Of a stretch of DNA of 7,191 nucleotides, positions 1 through 6,638 are shown in pieces. Every line of letters starts with the position of its first letter. Position 1 is the stretch's first letter. A model generated the notes under the pieces. It had not been told where the DNA came from. It was given only the letters and a program-made list of their open reading frames with translations, and ran no database searches. Both the position numbers and the translations under genes were made by a program. Source of the DNA: Acidobacteriaceae bacterium (GTDB lineage Bacteria; Acidobacteriota; Terriglobia; Terriglobales; Acidobacteriaceae); assembly GCA_003132825.1 (NCBI GenBank), contig PKYX01000183.1, positions 1 to 7,191 of the forward strand, given 5' to 3'.

Positions 1-972
1 ATAGCGGTCAGCCTGGCGTTCATTGTAGCGGGAGTAGGCGTTCAGAGCCGGCATCAGCAGGAAGGACAGCACGGTCGAAACCAGTACCAGGAGCGGCAGG
101 TTGGCGAAGTCGGAGAGCGTCTCAAACATCTGCAGGCGCTCGACCGCGTACTGCAGCACCAGGCTAGCCGCCCAAAAGCCGGCGAATGTGATTCCGGCCT
201 GCACCGCGATGCTTTTCAGAATATGGCGGTGCACATGGTGCCCGAGCTCGTGCGCCAGCACCGCCTCAATCTCGTCGGGGGAGTAGTTGTCGAGCAGGGT
301 GTCGGCCAGGATGATGCGCCGCGTGGCGCCGAGCCCGGTCAATGCTGCGTTCGCCTTCTTGCTCTTTTCGGAGAGTTTCCATTTGTAAACCCCGCGCACC
401 CGAGTTCCCGCGCGCTCCCCGAGCCGCACCAACCGGGCTTTGAGTTCTTCATTTTCGAGTGGCTCGAACTTATAGAAGAGAGGGAACAAGACCACCGGAG
501 CCAGCTGCGCCAGCAGGACGAACATGCCGAGAACCACGGCCCAGGCGAGCAGCCACCAGTATTGCGGGAACTGGCGAATGATAAAGTACACCACCTCAGC
601 CACCATCGCGGCCAAGACCGCGGAGACGAGAAAGCCTTTGGTTTCGTCCCACACCCAGGCCCGAAGTTTCTGATTGGAAAGATGGAAGTCGTGCTCCAGA
701 CGGAAGGCGTAGTAGTCGAGCCCCAGGCCCAGGAGCTTGCCGATCGACAGTAGCATCAGGACGTACAGAGCGACGGCCAGAGCGTAGTGTTGCAAGGCAG
801 CGCGATACGCGATGTCGCGCAGTCCGCGGGTCCAACCTGTCGCCAGCAGAACGACGAGCAGGGCCAAGCCGAGAACCGAGTCGGCAATCCCCAGCCAGCG
901 ACGGATGCTGTTATAGCGCCGGGTTTCGGGCGAATCCGCTGCGACGGTCGGTGGGGCCGGTGTGGAACTCAT
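1..972 (-). CDS. Ste24-like M48 family membrane zinc metalloprotease (3' end outside window)
   Basis: I translated this frame by hand; it stays open for 324 codons from ATG at 970-972 to base 1, so the C-terminus is missing. The protein resembles the M48A (Ste24/CAAX protease 1) family of integral-membrane zinc endopeptidases. Hydrophobic segments lie near residues 27-46, 64-84, 113-132 and 139-166, matching the N-terminal M48 membrane domain; two more follow near 255-275 and 291-311. The zinc motif HELGHH is at 241-246 (ligands H241 and H245, catalytic E242), and the third ligand is probably E318 in NERQAD. The KSKKANA and GLGATRRIILADTLL stretches before the zinc site are also typical. An in-frame TGA at 982-984 limits the start to this ATG or a TTG at 979-981, and neither has a Shine-Dalgarno sequence. 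It follows the sugar mutase by 96 nt. In bacteria such enzymes usually have a role in membrane protein quality control; the substrate here is unknown. Confidence 0.9.
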   Translation of the reverse strand, partial: MSSTPAPPTVAADSPETRRYNSIRRWLGIADSVLGLALLVVLLATGWTRGLRDIAYRAALQHYALAVALYVLMLLSIGKLLGLGLDYYAFRLEHDFHLSNQKLRAWVWDETKGFLVSAVLAAMVAEVVYFIIRQFPQYWWLLAWAVVLGMFVLLAQLAPVVLFPLFYKFEPLENEELKARLVRLGERAGTRVRGVYKWKLSEKSKKANAALTGLGATRRIILADTLLDNYSPDEIEAVLAHELGHHVHRHILKSIAVQAGITFAGFWAASLVLQYAVERLQMFETLSDFANLPLLVLVSTVLSFLLMPALNAYSRYNERQADRY

Positions 973-1068
973 TGCTGGCAATCAATTATCTTATGGGACG
1001 CGGCGAAACGCGAGGCTCTGAAGGTCAATGCTCGGAAGGACAATGGGTGGCAGTCGGTGGTTACCAGA
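973..1068 (-). promoter_or_regulatory. Gap between mutase and M48 protease; weak promoter candidate
   Basis: This 96-nt gap holds no gene. A GATAAT hexamer (5 of 6 matches to TATAAT) on the minus strand at 985-990 would place a transcript start only a few bases before the protease ATG, giving an almost leaderless mRNA. No matching -35 hexamer lies 16-18 nt upstream; a TTGACC in the gap is about 30 nt from the -10, which is too far. A short dyad, ATTGC-TG-GCAAT, at 971-982 overlaps the start codon. The promoter call is weak. Confidence 0.2.
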
Positions 1069-2481
1069 TTACGTATTGCGTTTCACAAACGCTTCGCCGC
1101 TGGCGAGAATCTCATCCACCAATTCCTGCGATGCAGCCTCGGCGTACACTCGCAGCAGCGGTTCTGTGCCGGACGCGCGAAAAAGGATCCAAGCATCCGC
1201 TCCGTTGCCCTCGGTCGGAGCATCAAGGAATAACTTCACTCCGTCGAGATTTTCCTTCTTCAGGACCGAGTAATGGTCGAGACGTTTTGTGTCACCCGAA
1301 CCCGCCCGCCGGATCGCACCCTGTTTCATGTCCTGGGGAATGTGCAGGTCACGCCGGCCGTAATAATGGGGCCCGAACTCCCGCTGCAAGTCGGCCACCA
1401 GCTGGCCCAAGGGCTTGCCTTCTTCGGCCATGACGTTGGCCAGCAGCAGGGAGTTGAGGATTCCATCGCGTTCGGGCAAGAAGCGCGAATAGCCGATGCC
1501 GCCTGATTCCTCTCCGCCAATCAGAATTTCTTTTTCCATCATGAGATCCGCGATGTATTTGAATCCGATGGGGCACTCGTTCAGTTTGCGGCCAAAACGC
1601 GCCGTAATGCGATCAACCATGCGCGTGGTATTGAAGGCGCGCGCCACCTCGCCCGGCCATTTCTTGCGCACGAGAAGCCAATGCAGGATCACGGCGAAGG
1701 TTTTGTGTGCATCCACGAAGCTGCCGTCTTCGGTCACCGCGCCGATTCGATCGGCGTCGCCATCGGTAGCGAAACCGGCCTGACAGCCATGCTTGAGAAC
1801 CGTCTCCTGCAACTTGGCAATGTGCGGTTCGATGGGTTCAGGATTGATGCCCGGGAACAGCGGGTTCAGTTCCTGGCGAATCGCAACGTGCTGAATGTTG
1901 TGGTCACGGAAGATCGTGGCCAGCACACCCCGCCCGGCGCCGTACATCGAATCCACTGCGAAGTTGAACTTGGCTTTGGCGATCAGGTTCACATCGGCGA
2001 AGCGGCAAATTGCTTCGATGTAAGCTGGCTTCAGGTCTAGTTCCACAATCGCTGCGCCGTGGCCCCTGGGCATCGACCCGGCGGCCAGTTCCTCCTCGAG
2101 GATCTTCATGATGGCGGGAGTGGCGGAACCGCCGAACTTGGCCTTGAATTTGACTCCATTCCAGTTCCACGGGTTATGACTGGAGGTGATGACTACGCCG
2201 CCGGCTGCTTTCTGGTCTCGGACGGCGAGCGAAACCGCCGGGGTGGGGGTGTAATCGTTCGTGAGTTTTACCGGGATTCCGGCGCCCGCAAGCACTTCCG
2301 CCGTCGCCCGGGCGGCACGCGGGGAGGCAAAGCGAGTGTCATAGCCGATGATGACACCATGTTGCGGATCTTCATGCTGCAGAACGTAGGAGGCGATCGC
2401 CGCCGCGACCCGACGAACGTTGTCAAAGGTAAAGTCGTCCGCGATCAGGCCGCGCCAGCCGTCGGTGCCGAAGGTAATCAT
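1069..2481 (-). CDS. Phosphoglucomutase/phosphomannomutase (alpha-D-phosphohexomutase family)
   Basis: A 470-residue alpha-D-phosphohexomutase with all four family domains. The phosphoserine loop is TSSHNP at 99-104 (phosphorylated residue probably S101), the magnesium loop is DGDADR at 240-245, the sugar-recognition loop is GGEESGG at 322-328, and the phosphate-binding loop is RASGTEP at 435-441. The N-terminal FGTDGWRG is also typical. The family interconverts hexose 6-phosphates and 1-phosphates through a bisphosphate intermediate. Its position after the isomerase and guanylyltransferase genes suggests that it supplies mannose-1-phosphate, as ManB does. The GEESGG loop does not by itself separate phosphomannomutase from phosphoglucomutase, and dual activity is common in the family. 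A GlmM role is less likely given the neighbours. The start is ATG at 2479-2481; no upstream in-frame start was found and no clear Shine-Dalgarno precedes it. It begins 73 nt after the guanylyltransferase stop and ends with TAA. Confidence 0.93.
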   Translation of the reverse strand: MITFGTDGWRGLIADDFTFDNVRRVAAAIASYVLQHEDPQHGVIIGYDTRFASPRAARATAEVLAGAGIPVKLTNDYTPTPAVSLAVRDQKAAGGVVITSSHNPWNWNGVKFKAKFGGSATPAIMKILEEELAAGSMPRGHGAAIVELDLKPAYIEAICRFADVNLIAKAKFNFAVDSMYGAGRGVLATIFRDHNIQHVAIRQELNPLFPGINPEPIEPHIAKLQETVLKHGCQAGFATDGDADRIGAVTEDGSFVDAHKTFAVILHWLLVRKKWPGEVARAFNTTRMVDRITARFGRKLNECPIGFKYIADLMMEKEILIGGEESGGIGYSRFLPERDGILNSLLLANVMAEEGKPLGQLVADLQREFGPHYYGRRDLHIPQDMKQGAIRRAGSGDTKRLDHYSVLKKENLDGVKLFLDAPTEGNGADAWILFRASGTEPLLRVYAEAASQELVDEILASGEAFVKRNT

Positions 2482-2491
2482 GGGCCAGTCA

Positions 2492-2543
2492 GTGATCCGT
2501 CGTCTGTCCTTGGGCTGGTCGCATTCTCCCGACGAGGGATGAC
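2492..2543 (-). repeat. Imperfect inverted repeat between guanylyltransferase and mutase genes
   Basis: Arms at 2492-2504 and 2531-2543 (13 nt each) are complementary at 11 of 13 positions, with a 26-nt loop. The hairpin fills most of the 73-nt intercistronic gap and sits about 10 nt before the mutase ATG. There is no T-run behind it, so it does not look like an intrinsic terminator. A role in mRNA processing or stability is possible; it may also be chance. Confidence 0.35.
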
Positions 2544-2554
2544 GAAGCGTGCGC

Positions 2555-3667
2555 TCACACCAATTCGTACAGCTTCTTTTCGTCCAAATACTTCACGATC
2601 TTACCGACGTCCTGGGCACGCTCGCGCGTGGTGATCAGCAGAGCATCTTTGGTTTCGATCACCACCAAATTGTTCACGCCGACGGCGGCGACGAACTTTC
2701 CCGGCGCATGAATATAGTTGCCGGCAGCATCGAGCGTGAAAACACCGTGGCCCACGATCAGGTTCCGGCCTTCCGGTTGGCTCTTGCGGGTGTGGTGCTC
2801 GTGCAGCGCGTTCCAGGATCCCAAGTCGTTCCAGCCAAACTCAGCGGGAATGCAATAAATATGAGAAGCGTGCTCGCCTTTCGAGGAACGCGGCTCGAGA
2901 ACCGCGTAGTCAACGCTGATGTTCTCACACTTGGGATAAAGCCGCCGACAGGTGCTCGAGAAGGTTCGCGTGCCAAAGGTGGCGGCAATTTGCTCGAGCA
3001 GCGACGCGGATTCCGGCAAGTGTTCGCGCAGCGCATCGGCCAGGGTGCGCGCGCTCCACAGGAACATACCGCTGTTCCAGAAATAATTTCCTGCGTTCAC
3101 AAATTCAGCCGCCTGCGCCGCGTCAGGCTTCTCCGTGAAACGCCGCACGCTTAACCTGCCCTCGTTCGACCTGGCGCCCGCTTCGATGTAGCCGTAGCCG
3201 GTTTCGGCGCGAGTCGGGGGGACTCCGAGCACCACAATGTTCACGCCGGCAGCGGCGAGATGAATCCCTTGCTGCAAAACTTTTCGGTACTGCTTTTCGT
3301 CTCCGATGACATGGTCGGAAGGGAATAGTCCAATCACGGCATCGGGGTCGATGCGCAGCAGAATAAAGGCGGCCAGGCCGATGGCGGGCGCGGTGTTCCT
3401 GGCAACCGGTTCAGCGATGATTTGTTTTCGGTTCAACCGCGGAAGCTGCCGTCGAATGGCCTGCCGCAGATCGTCGTTCGCGATTACCCAGAAGCGCTTG
3501 ACCGGAGCCACGGCCAGTAGGCGGGAGACGGTTTGCTGGAGCATTGTCTTCCGGCCGTCGAGCGCGAGAAGCTGCTTGGCCCGACGCTTGCGGCTGAGCG
3601 GCCAGAAACGTGTGCCCCGGCCACCTGCCAGAATTATCGGATAGAAATTTGGGTTTGTTTTGGACAC
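2555..3667 (-). CDS. manC: Mannose-1-phosphate guanylyltransferase (GDP-mannose pyrophosphorylase)
   Basis: A 370-residue nucleotidyltransferase that joins mannose-1-phosphate and GTP to give GDP-mannose and pyrophosphate. The N-terminal signature LAGGRGTRFWPLSR starts at residue 13, with the phosphate-binding lysine probably K31 in RAKQ. Other family motifs are FPSDH (115-119), GYGYIE (157-162), FTEKP (177-181), FWNSGMF (196-202), SVDYAVLE (251-258) and GWNDLGSW (278-285); a beta-rich C-terminal part follows from about 300. At this length it is the single-function form and lacks the fused isomerase domain of long ManC/AlgA proteins, which fits the separate isomerase gene just upstream. The start is GTG at 3665-3667; it places the signature at the usual distance from the N-terminus, and I found no other usable start, but no Shine-Dalgarno is visible. 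It begins 40 nt after the isomerase stop and ends with TGA. Confidence 0.94.
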   Translation of the reverse strand: MSKTNPNFYPIILAGGRGTRFWPLSRKRRAKQLLALDGRKTMLQQTVSRLLAVAPVKRFWVIANDDLRQAIRRQLPRLNRKQIIAEPVARNTAPAIGLAAFILLRIDPDAVIGLFPSDHVIGDEKQYRKVLQQGIHLAAAGVNIVVLGVPPTRAETGYGYIEAGARSNEGRLSVRRFTEKPDAAQAAEFVNAGNYFWNSGMFLWSARTLADALREHLPESASLLEQIAATFGTRTFSSTCRRLYPKCENISVDYAVLEPRSSKGEHASHIYCIPAEFGWNDLGSWNALHEHHTRKSQPEGRNLIVGHGVFTLDAAGNYIHAPGKFVAAVGVNNLVVIETKDALLITTRERAQDVGKIVKYLDEKKLYELV

Positions 3668-3707
3668 GGTTCGCGCAAATCTGCACCGATTCTTAAGAGT
3701 CCGGAGA

Positions 3708-4709
3708 CTACATCCGAGTGACCGGCTCCGGGAGCGCCTTGCCGGGAACGGACGCTTTCAAGAATTCCACCTGCCATTGCGGACGGACGCGGAACTCGCC
3801 CAGGCTGGCCGGCACCACGATCGCATCGCCTTTCCCTAATGTAACAGGTTGCATCCCTTGCGTCTCTACGATGCCGCAGCCTTCGATCGCGACCAGAATT
3901 TGCACCGAACTCTTGCCGGAATCATCGCAGGTAGGAAAGCTGAGAGGTTGTTTGAGCTGGAACATGTCCACCGCAAAATAGGGAGCAGCGATGAGCGCGG
4001 AGCGACGGTTGTTCGCTCCGCTCAACGCGACCGGCGCGGGGCGGACCACTTTGCCGGACGCAACCGATTCTTTGACCACGGCCATTCCTTCCTTCACGTG
4101 CAATTCACGAGGGCGGCCATAGTCGTACAGGCGGTAGGTGACGTCCGACTGCTGCTGGGTTTCGACGATGATGGCTCCCGGCCCCAGGGTGTGCACGGTG
4201 CCGCCCGCGACGTAAATCATTTCTCCCGGGAAGATCTTCACCCAGTGCAGCAGTTCCTCGGCGCGCTGCTCATGGATCGCCTGTTCGAATTGTGCCCGCG
4301 TAGTGCCCGGTTTCAATCCCAGGGCGACTTGCGTGCCGGGTTGCGCATGCGCCACGTACCAGCATTCGGTTTTGCCCCATGGCTGCCCGGCGCGGCGCGC
4401 CGCCTCGTCATCGGGATGCACCTGCACGGAAAGCTTTTCGTGGGGAAACAGAAACTTCAACAGCAGTGGAAAGCGGCTGGGATCGGGAGCCGCGTCTCCG
4501 ACGAGCGCCCCCCCGAACCGGCAGCTGAGCTCGGCCAGTGACTCCCCGGTCAGCGGCCCATTGGCTACTTTCGAGGCGTCTCCGGTGAGCCAGGCCTCGC
4601 CGATCTTTTCGTCGAATCGATGGTTGGGATAAATGGGCGACAAGTCCTCGGTGCCCCAGGGACGTGGGTCGAAAATCGGCGACATCAACAGTGGATACAG
4701 TTGGTTCAT
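3708..4709 (-). CDS. manA: Mannose-6-phosphate isomerase, class I (short type)
   Basis: A 333-residue cupin-fold zinc enzyme that interconverts fructose-6-phosphate and mannose-6-phosphate, the entry step to GDP-mannose. It resembles the short Bacillus-type isomerases rather than the longer enterobacterial ones. The expected metal ligands are visible: H98 in SVQVHPDD, E115 in GKTECWYV and H173 in GGTVHTLG; YDYGR at 195-199 carries the likely active-site arginine R199. The start is my choice: ATG at 4707-4709 gives an N-terminus (PLLMSPIFDPRPWG) that lines up with known family members. A TTG at 4728-4730 would add seven residues and falls in the loop of a hairpin. Neither has a good Shine-Dalgarno. 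The gene begins 44 nt after the aminotransferase stop and ends with TAG, 40 nt before the guanylyltransferase. Together with the next two genes it completes GDP-mannose synthesis. Confidence 0.93.
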   Translation of the reverse strand: MNQLYPLLMSPIFDPRPWGTEDLSPIYPNHRFDEKIGEAWLTGDASKVANGPLTGESLAELSCRFGGALVGDAAPDPSRFPLLLKFLFPHEKLSVQVHPDDEAARRAGQPWGKTECWYVAHAQPGTQVALGLKPGTTRAQFEQAIHEQRAEELLHWVKIFPGEMIYVAGGTVHTLGPGAIIVETQQQSDVTYRLYDYGRPRELHVKEGMAVVKESVASGKVVRPAPVALSGANNRRSALIAAPYFAVDMFQLKQPLSFPTCDDSGKSSVQILVAIEGCGIVETQGMQPVTLGKGDAIVVPASLGEFRVRPQWQVEFLKASVPGKALPEPVTRM

Positions 4710-4719
4710 GCGTGGGGGC

Positions 4720-4748
4720 ACGCCAGCCAAGCCAGGCTCGGCCGGCGT
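4720..4748 (-). repeat. GC-rich stem-loop between aminotransferase and isomerase genes
   Basis: Arms at 4720-4728 and 4740-4748 form a 9-bp stem in the minus-strand RNA, with one G-U pair and an 11-nt loop. The stem starts five bases after the aminotransferase stop codon and ends ten bases before the isomerase ATG. No U-run follows, so a classical terminator is unlikely. It could set the expression ratio between the two genes by partial termination, RNA processing or hindering ribosome access. Confidence 0.45.
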
Positions 4749-4753
4749 TTCAA

Positions 4754-5956
4754 TTACAGAGAAGCAAAGAAACTCCGCATGCGCTCCAGTCCGCGATCGA
4801 GCTCCTTGACCGAAGTGGCGTAGGAGACCCGCACGTGCTCGTGAGTTCCGAAACCTTCCCCGGGCACGACCGCGACATGAGCCTCACGCAACAGTTTGCC
4901 GGCAAGATCGGCGGGCGAATGGACGCCGCCTCGGCCGAAGAATGCAGACAGGTTGGGATAGACGTAGAACGCGCCCTCCGGCAGATTGCACCGGATGCCC
5001 GGAATGGAGCGCAGCCCGCCGACGATATGATCGCGCAGCTTGATGTATTCCTGCCGCATCTCCTCGACACATTGCTGCGGCCCGTTCAGCGCAGCCACCG
5101 CAGCTTTCTGGACGATCGAGGTCGGGTTCGAGGTGGATTGGCTCTGCAGCTTCGCCATCGCGCTGCTGACCGCCGCCGGTGCCAGCGCAAACCCCATACG
5201 CCATCCGGTCATGGCATAGGTCTTCGAGAGTGAGCCCGCGATCACGATGCGCTCGCGCTGCTCGTGCAGCGAGCCCACGGAAAATTGCCGCCCGGTGTAG
5301 TTCAAGTAAACATAGCATTCGTCGGAGAGCACCCAGATGCCGCGCTGCGCGGCCAGACGCACCACTTCTGTTTGGTCCTCAGGCGACATCACGGCGCCCG
5401 AAGGATTCGAGGGCGAATTCAGGATGATGAGCTTGGTGCGCGGACTGACCAACCGTTCGATCATCGCCGCAGTCACGCGGAAGCCCTGCGTCTCCTCGGT
5501 CTCGAGGAACACGGGTTTGCCGCCGGCGTAATTCACGATGTCCTTGAACGAGACCCAGTACGGAACCGGCAGGATGACTTCGTCGCCATGGTCCACCAAT
5601 ACCTGGATGGCATTGAACAGCACATGCTTGCCGCCCACCGAAGCTACGGCCTCTTCGCGACGATAGCCCGAGTCGAAGTCGGCGGTGTGACGATTCACGA
5701 TCGCGTCGCGCAGTTCCGAGGTCCCGGCGGCCGCCGTGTACTTGGTGAAATTCGAGTTGATCGCCGCGATCGCAGCATCCTTAATATGCTGCGGCGTCGA
5801 AAAATGCGGCTCACCCACGCTGAGGTCCACGACGTCGACGCCCTGCTGGCGGAGCTTGTCGGCTTCCGCGACCACCGCCATGGTGGCGGAGGGCTGGATT
5901 CGGTTGATGCGTTCGGTGAGCTTAACCACTGCGGCTGCTTCGGTGACTGGAGTCAT
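4754..5956 (-). CDS. Class I pyridoxal-phosphate aminotransferase, aspartate aminotransferase-like
   Basis: A 400-residue fold-type I aminotransferase of the short, Thermus-like aspartate aminotransferase subgroup. The cofactor lysine is K245 in SLSKTYAMTGWR, followed by R253 for phosphate binding. Other key residues are N184 in NSPSNPSG, D212 and Y215 in SDECY, and the carboxylate-binding R376 in HVRVSYA. The best-supported reaction is transfer of the amino group between aspartate and 2-oxoglutarate. Subgroup members can also act on aromatic substrates or prephenate, which motifs alone cannot settle. The ATG at 5954-5956 overlaps the coaD stop as ATGA, and an AGGAAG-type ribosome binding site lies about eight bases upstream inside coaD. 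This fixes the start and points to translational coupling. The stop is TAA. A metabolic link to CoA synthesis (aspartate feeds beta-alanine and pantothenate) is tempting but only inferred. Confidence 0.92.
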   Translation of the reverse strand: MTPVTEAAAVVKLTERINRIQPSATMAVVAEADKLRQQGVDVVDLSVGEPHFSTPQHIKDAAIAAINSNFTKYTAAAGTSELRDAIVNRHTADFDSGYRREEAVASVGGKHVLFNAIQVLVDHGDEVILPVPYWVSFKDIVNYAGGKPVFLETEETQGFRVTAAMIERLVSPRTKLIILNSPSNPSGAVMSPEDQTEVVRLAAQRGIWVLSDECYVYLNYTGRQFSVGSLHEQRERIVIAGSLSKTYAMTGWRMGFALAPAAVSSAMAKLQSQSTSNPTSIVQKAAVAALNGPQQCVEEMRQEYIKLRDHIVGGLRSIPGIRCNLPEGAFYVYPNLSAFFGRGGVHSPADLAGKLLREAHVAVVPGEGFGTHEHVRVSYATSVKELDRGLERMRSFFASL

Positions 5957-6486
5957 ACTCGTCTTCCTGCCTTCGGTTTTCTGGCGTACTGTCGTCTGAT
6001 TGCGGGGTCCAGCTTTTTCTTAAGCTCTCGTTCCACGGTGTCCGGTACCAGGTCCTGGATGGAACCGCCCAGTTGGGCGACTTCGCGGACCAGCCTGGAA
6101 CTCAAGTACGAGTACTGTTCTGCCGGCATCATGAACACCGTTTCCAGGCGGGGCTGCAGTTTGCGGTTCATCAAGGCCATCTGCAATTCGTATTCGTAGT
6201 CGCTGATGGCGCGAATCCCGCGCAACACCACCCTCGCCTTCATTCGGGTCGCATACTCCACCGTCAAACCATCGAAGGTGTCGACACGAACGTTGGCGAA
6301 GCGGCCGGTCAAGTCTTCGAGCATCTGGCGCCGCTCTGCCACGCTGAACAGCGGGCTTTTCTCCGCGTTCCGCAGGATCGCCACCACCAACTCATCGAAG
6401 ATATGGCTGCCTCGCTCGATCAAATCCAGGTGACCGTTCGTAGGTGGATCGAACGAGCCGGGATAAATGGCGATCACTTTGCTCAA
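5953..6486 (-). CDS. coaD: Phosphopantetheine adenylyltransferase
   Basis: A 177-residue cytoplasmic enzyme of the bacterial CoaD family. It transfers AMP from ATP to 4'-phosphopantetheine to give dephospho-CoA, the penultimate step of coenzyme A synthesis. The nucleotidyltransferase motif is YPGSFDPPTNGHLDLI, with T16 and H19 of the T/HxGH element. K43, R89 and R92 match known substrate-binding positions (RGIRAISDYEYE), and the late motif is LSSRLVREV near 128-136. It is longer than the usual 160 or so residues because of a basic C-terminal tail (DPAIRRQYARKPKAGRRV). The start is TTG at 6484-6486, supported by GAGGA about five bases upstream; the GTG three codons further in is worse placed. 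It is the first gene after the promoter at 6526-6555, and its TGA overlaps the ATG of the aminotransferase by the ATGA junction. Confidence 0.96.
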   Translation of the reverse strand: MSKVIAIYPGSFDPPTNGHLDLIERGSHIFDELVVAILRNAEKSPLFSVAERRQMLEDLTGRFANVRVDTFDGLTVEYATRMKARVVLRGIRAISDYEYELQMALMNRKLQPRLETVFMMPAEQYSYLSSRLVREVAQLGGSIQDLVPDTVERELKKKLDPAIRRQYARKPKAGRRV

Positions 6487-6525
6487 GTTTCCTCGCTGAA
6501 ACCCGGCGCGGCAGGGCGAAAGAAG

Positions 6526-6555
6526 ATTCTATTCGGCGGGAGAGAGAGATGGCAA
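6526..6555 (-). promoter_or_regulatory. Candidate sigma70-type promoter for coaD and downstream genes
   Basis: On the minus strand TTGCCA (6550-6555) and TAGAAT (6526-6531) match TTGACA and TATAAT at five of six positions each, separated by 18 nt. A transcript would start near 6519 and give a leader of roughly 33 nt, containing the GAGGA ribosome binding site before the TTG start of coaD. It is the best promoter-like element I found in the window. Confidence 0.5.
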
Positions 6556-6570
6556 ACCGAGGGCCATGCT

Positions 6571-6603
6571 CGGCGCCACATTGAGTTCTGTCGCCTGGCG
6601 CCG
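6571..6603 (-). repeat. Perfect 8-bp GC-rich inverted repeat in the recA-coaD gap
   Basis: CGGCGCCA at 6571-6578 is exactly complementary to TGGCGCCG at 6596-6603, with a 17-nt loop. It lies between the longer hairpin after recA and the coaD promoter. No T-run follows it in the minus-strand sense. It could add to termination of recA transcripts. GC-rich DNA yields such repeats by chance fairly often. Confidence 0.3.
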
Positions 6604-6638
6604 CCCATTCGTCGTCACAGCCGCGGCCCGCTCCCTCG

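Noticed and set aside
223..753. A plus-strand open frame of 176 codons near the left end
   Set aside because: It is the shadow of the M48 protease gene, whose minus-strand frame carries HELGHH and membrane segments.
985..1030. TTGACC and GATAAT as a -35/-10 pair before the M48 protease
   Set aside because: The spacing is about 30 nt instead of 16-18, so they cannot form one sigma70 promoter.
4710..4730. An upstream TTG start for the isomerase adding seven residues
   Set aside because: It lies in the loop of a stem-loop, lacks a ribosome binding site, and the extra residues do not fit the family N-terminus; the ATG at 4707-4709 does.
5264..6199. A long plus-strand open frame (311 codons) opposite the aminotransferase and coaD genes
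   Set aside because: It is antisense to two genes with complete catalytic motifs, its product has no recognisable motif, and long antisense frames are expected in GC-rich DNA.
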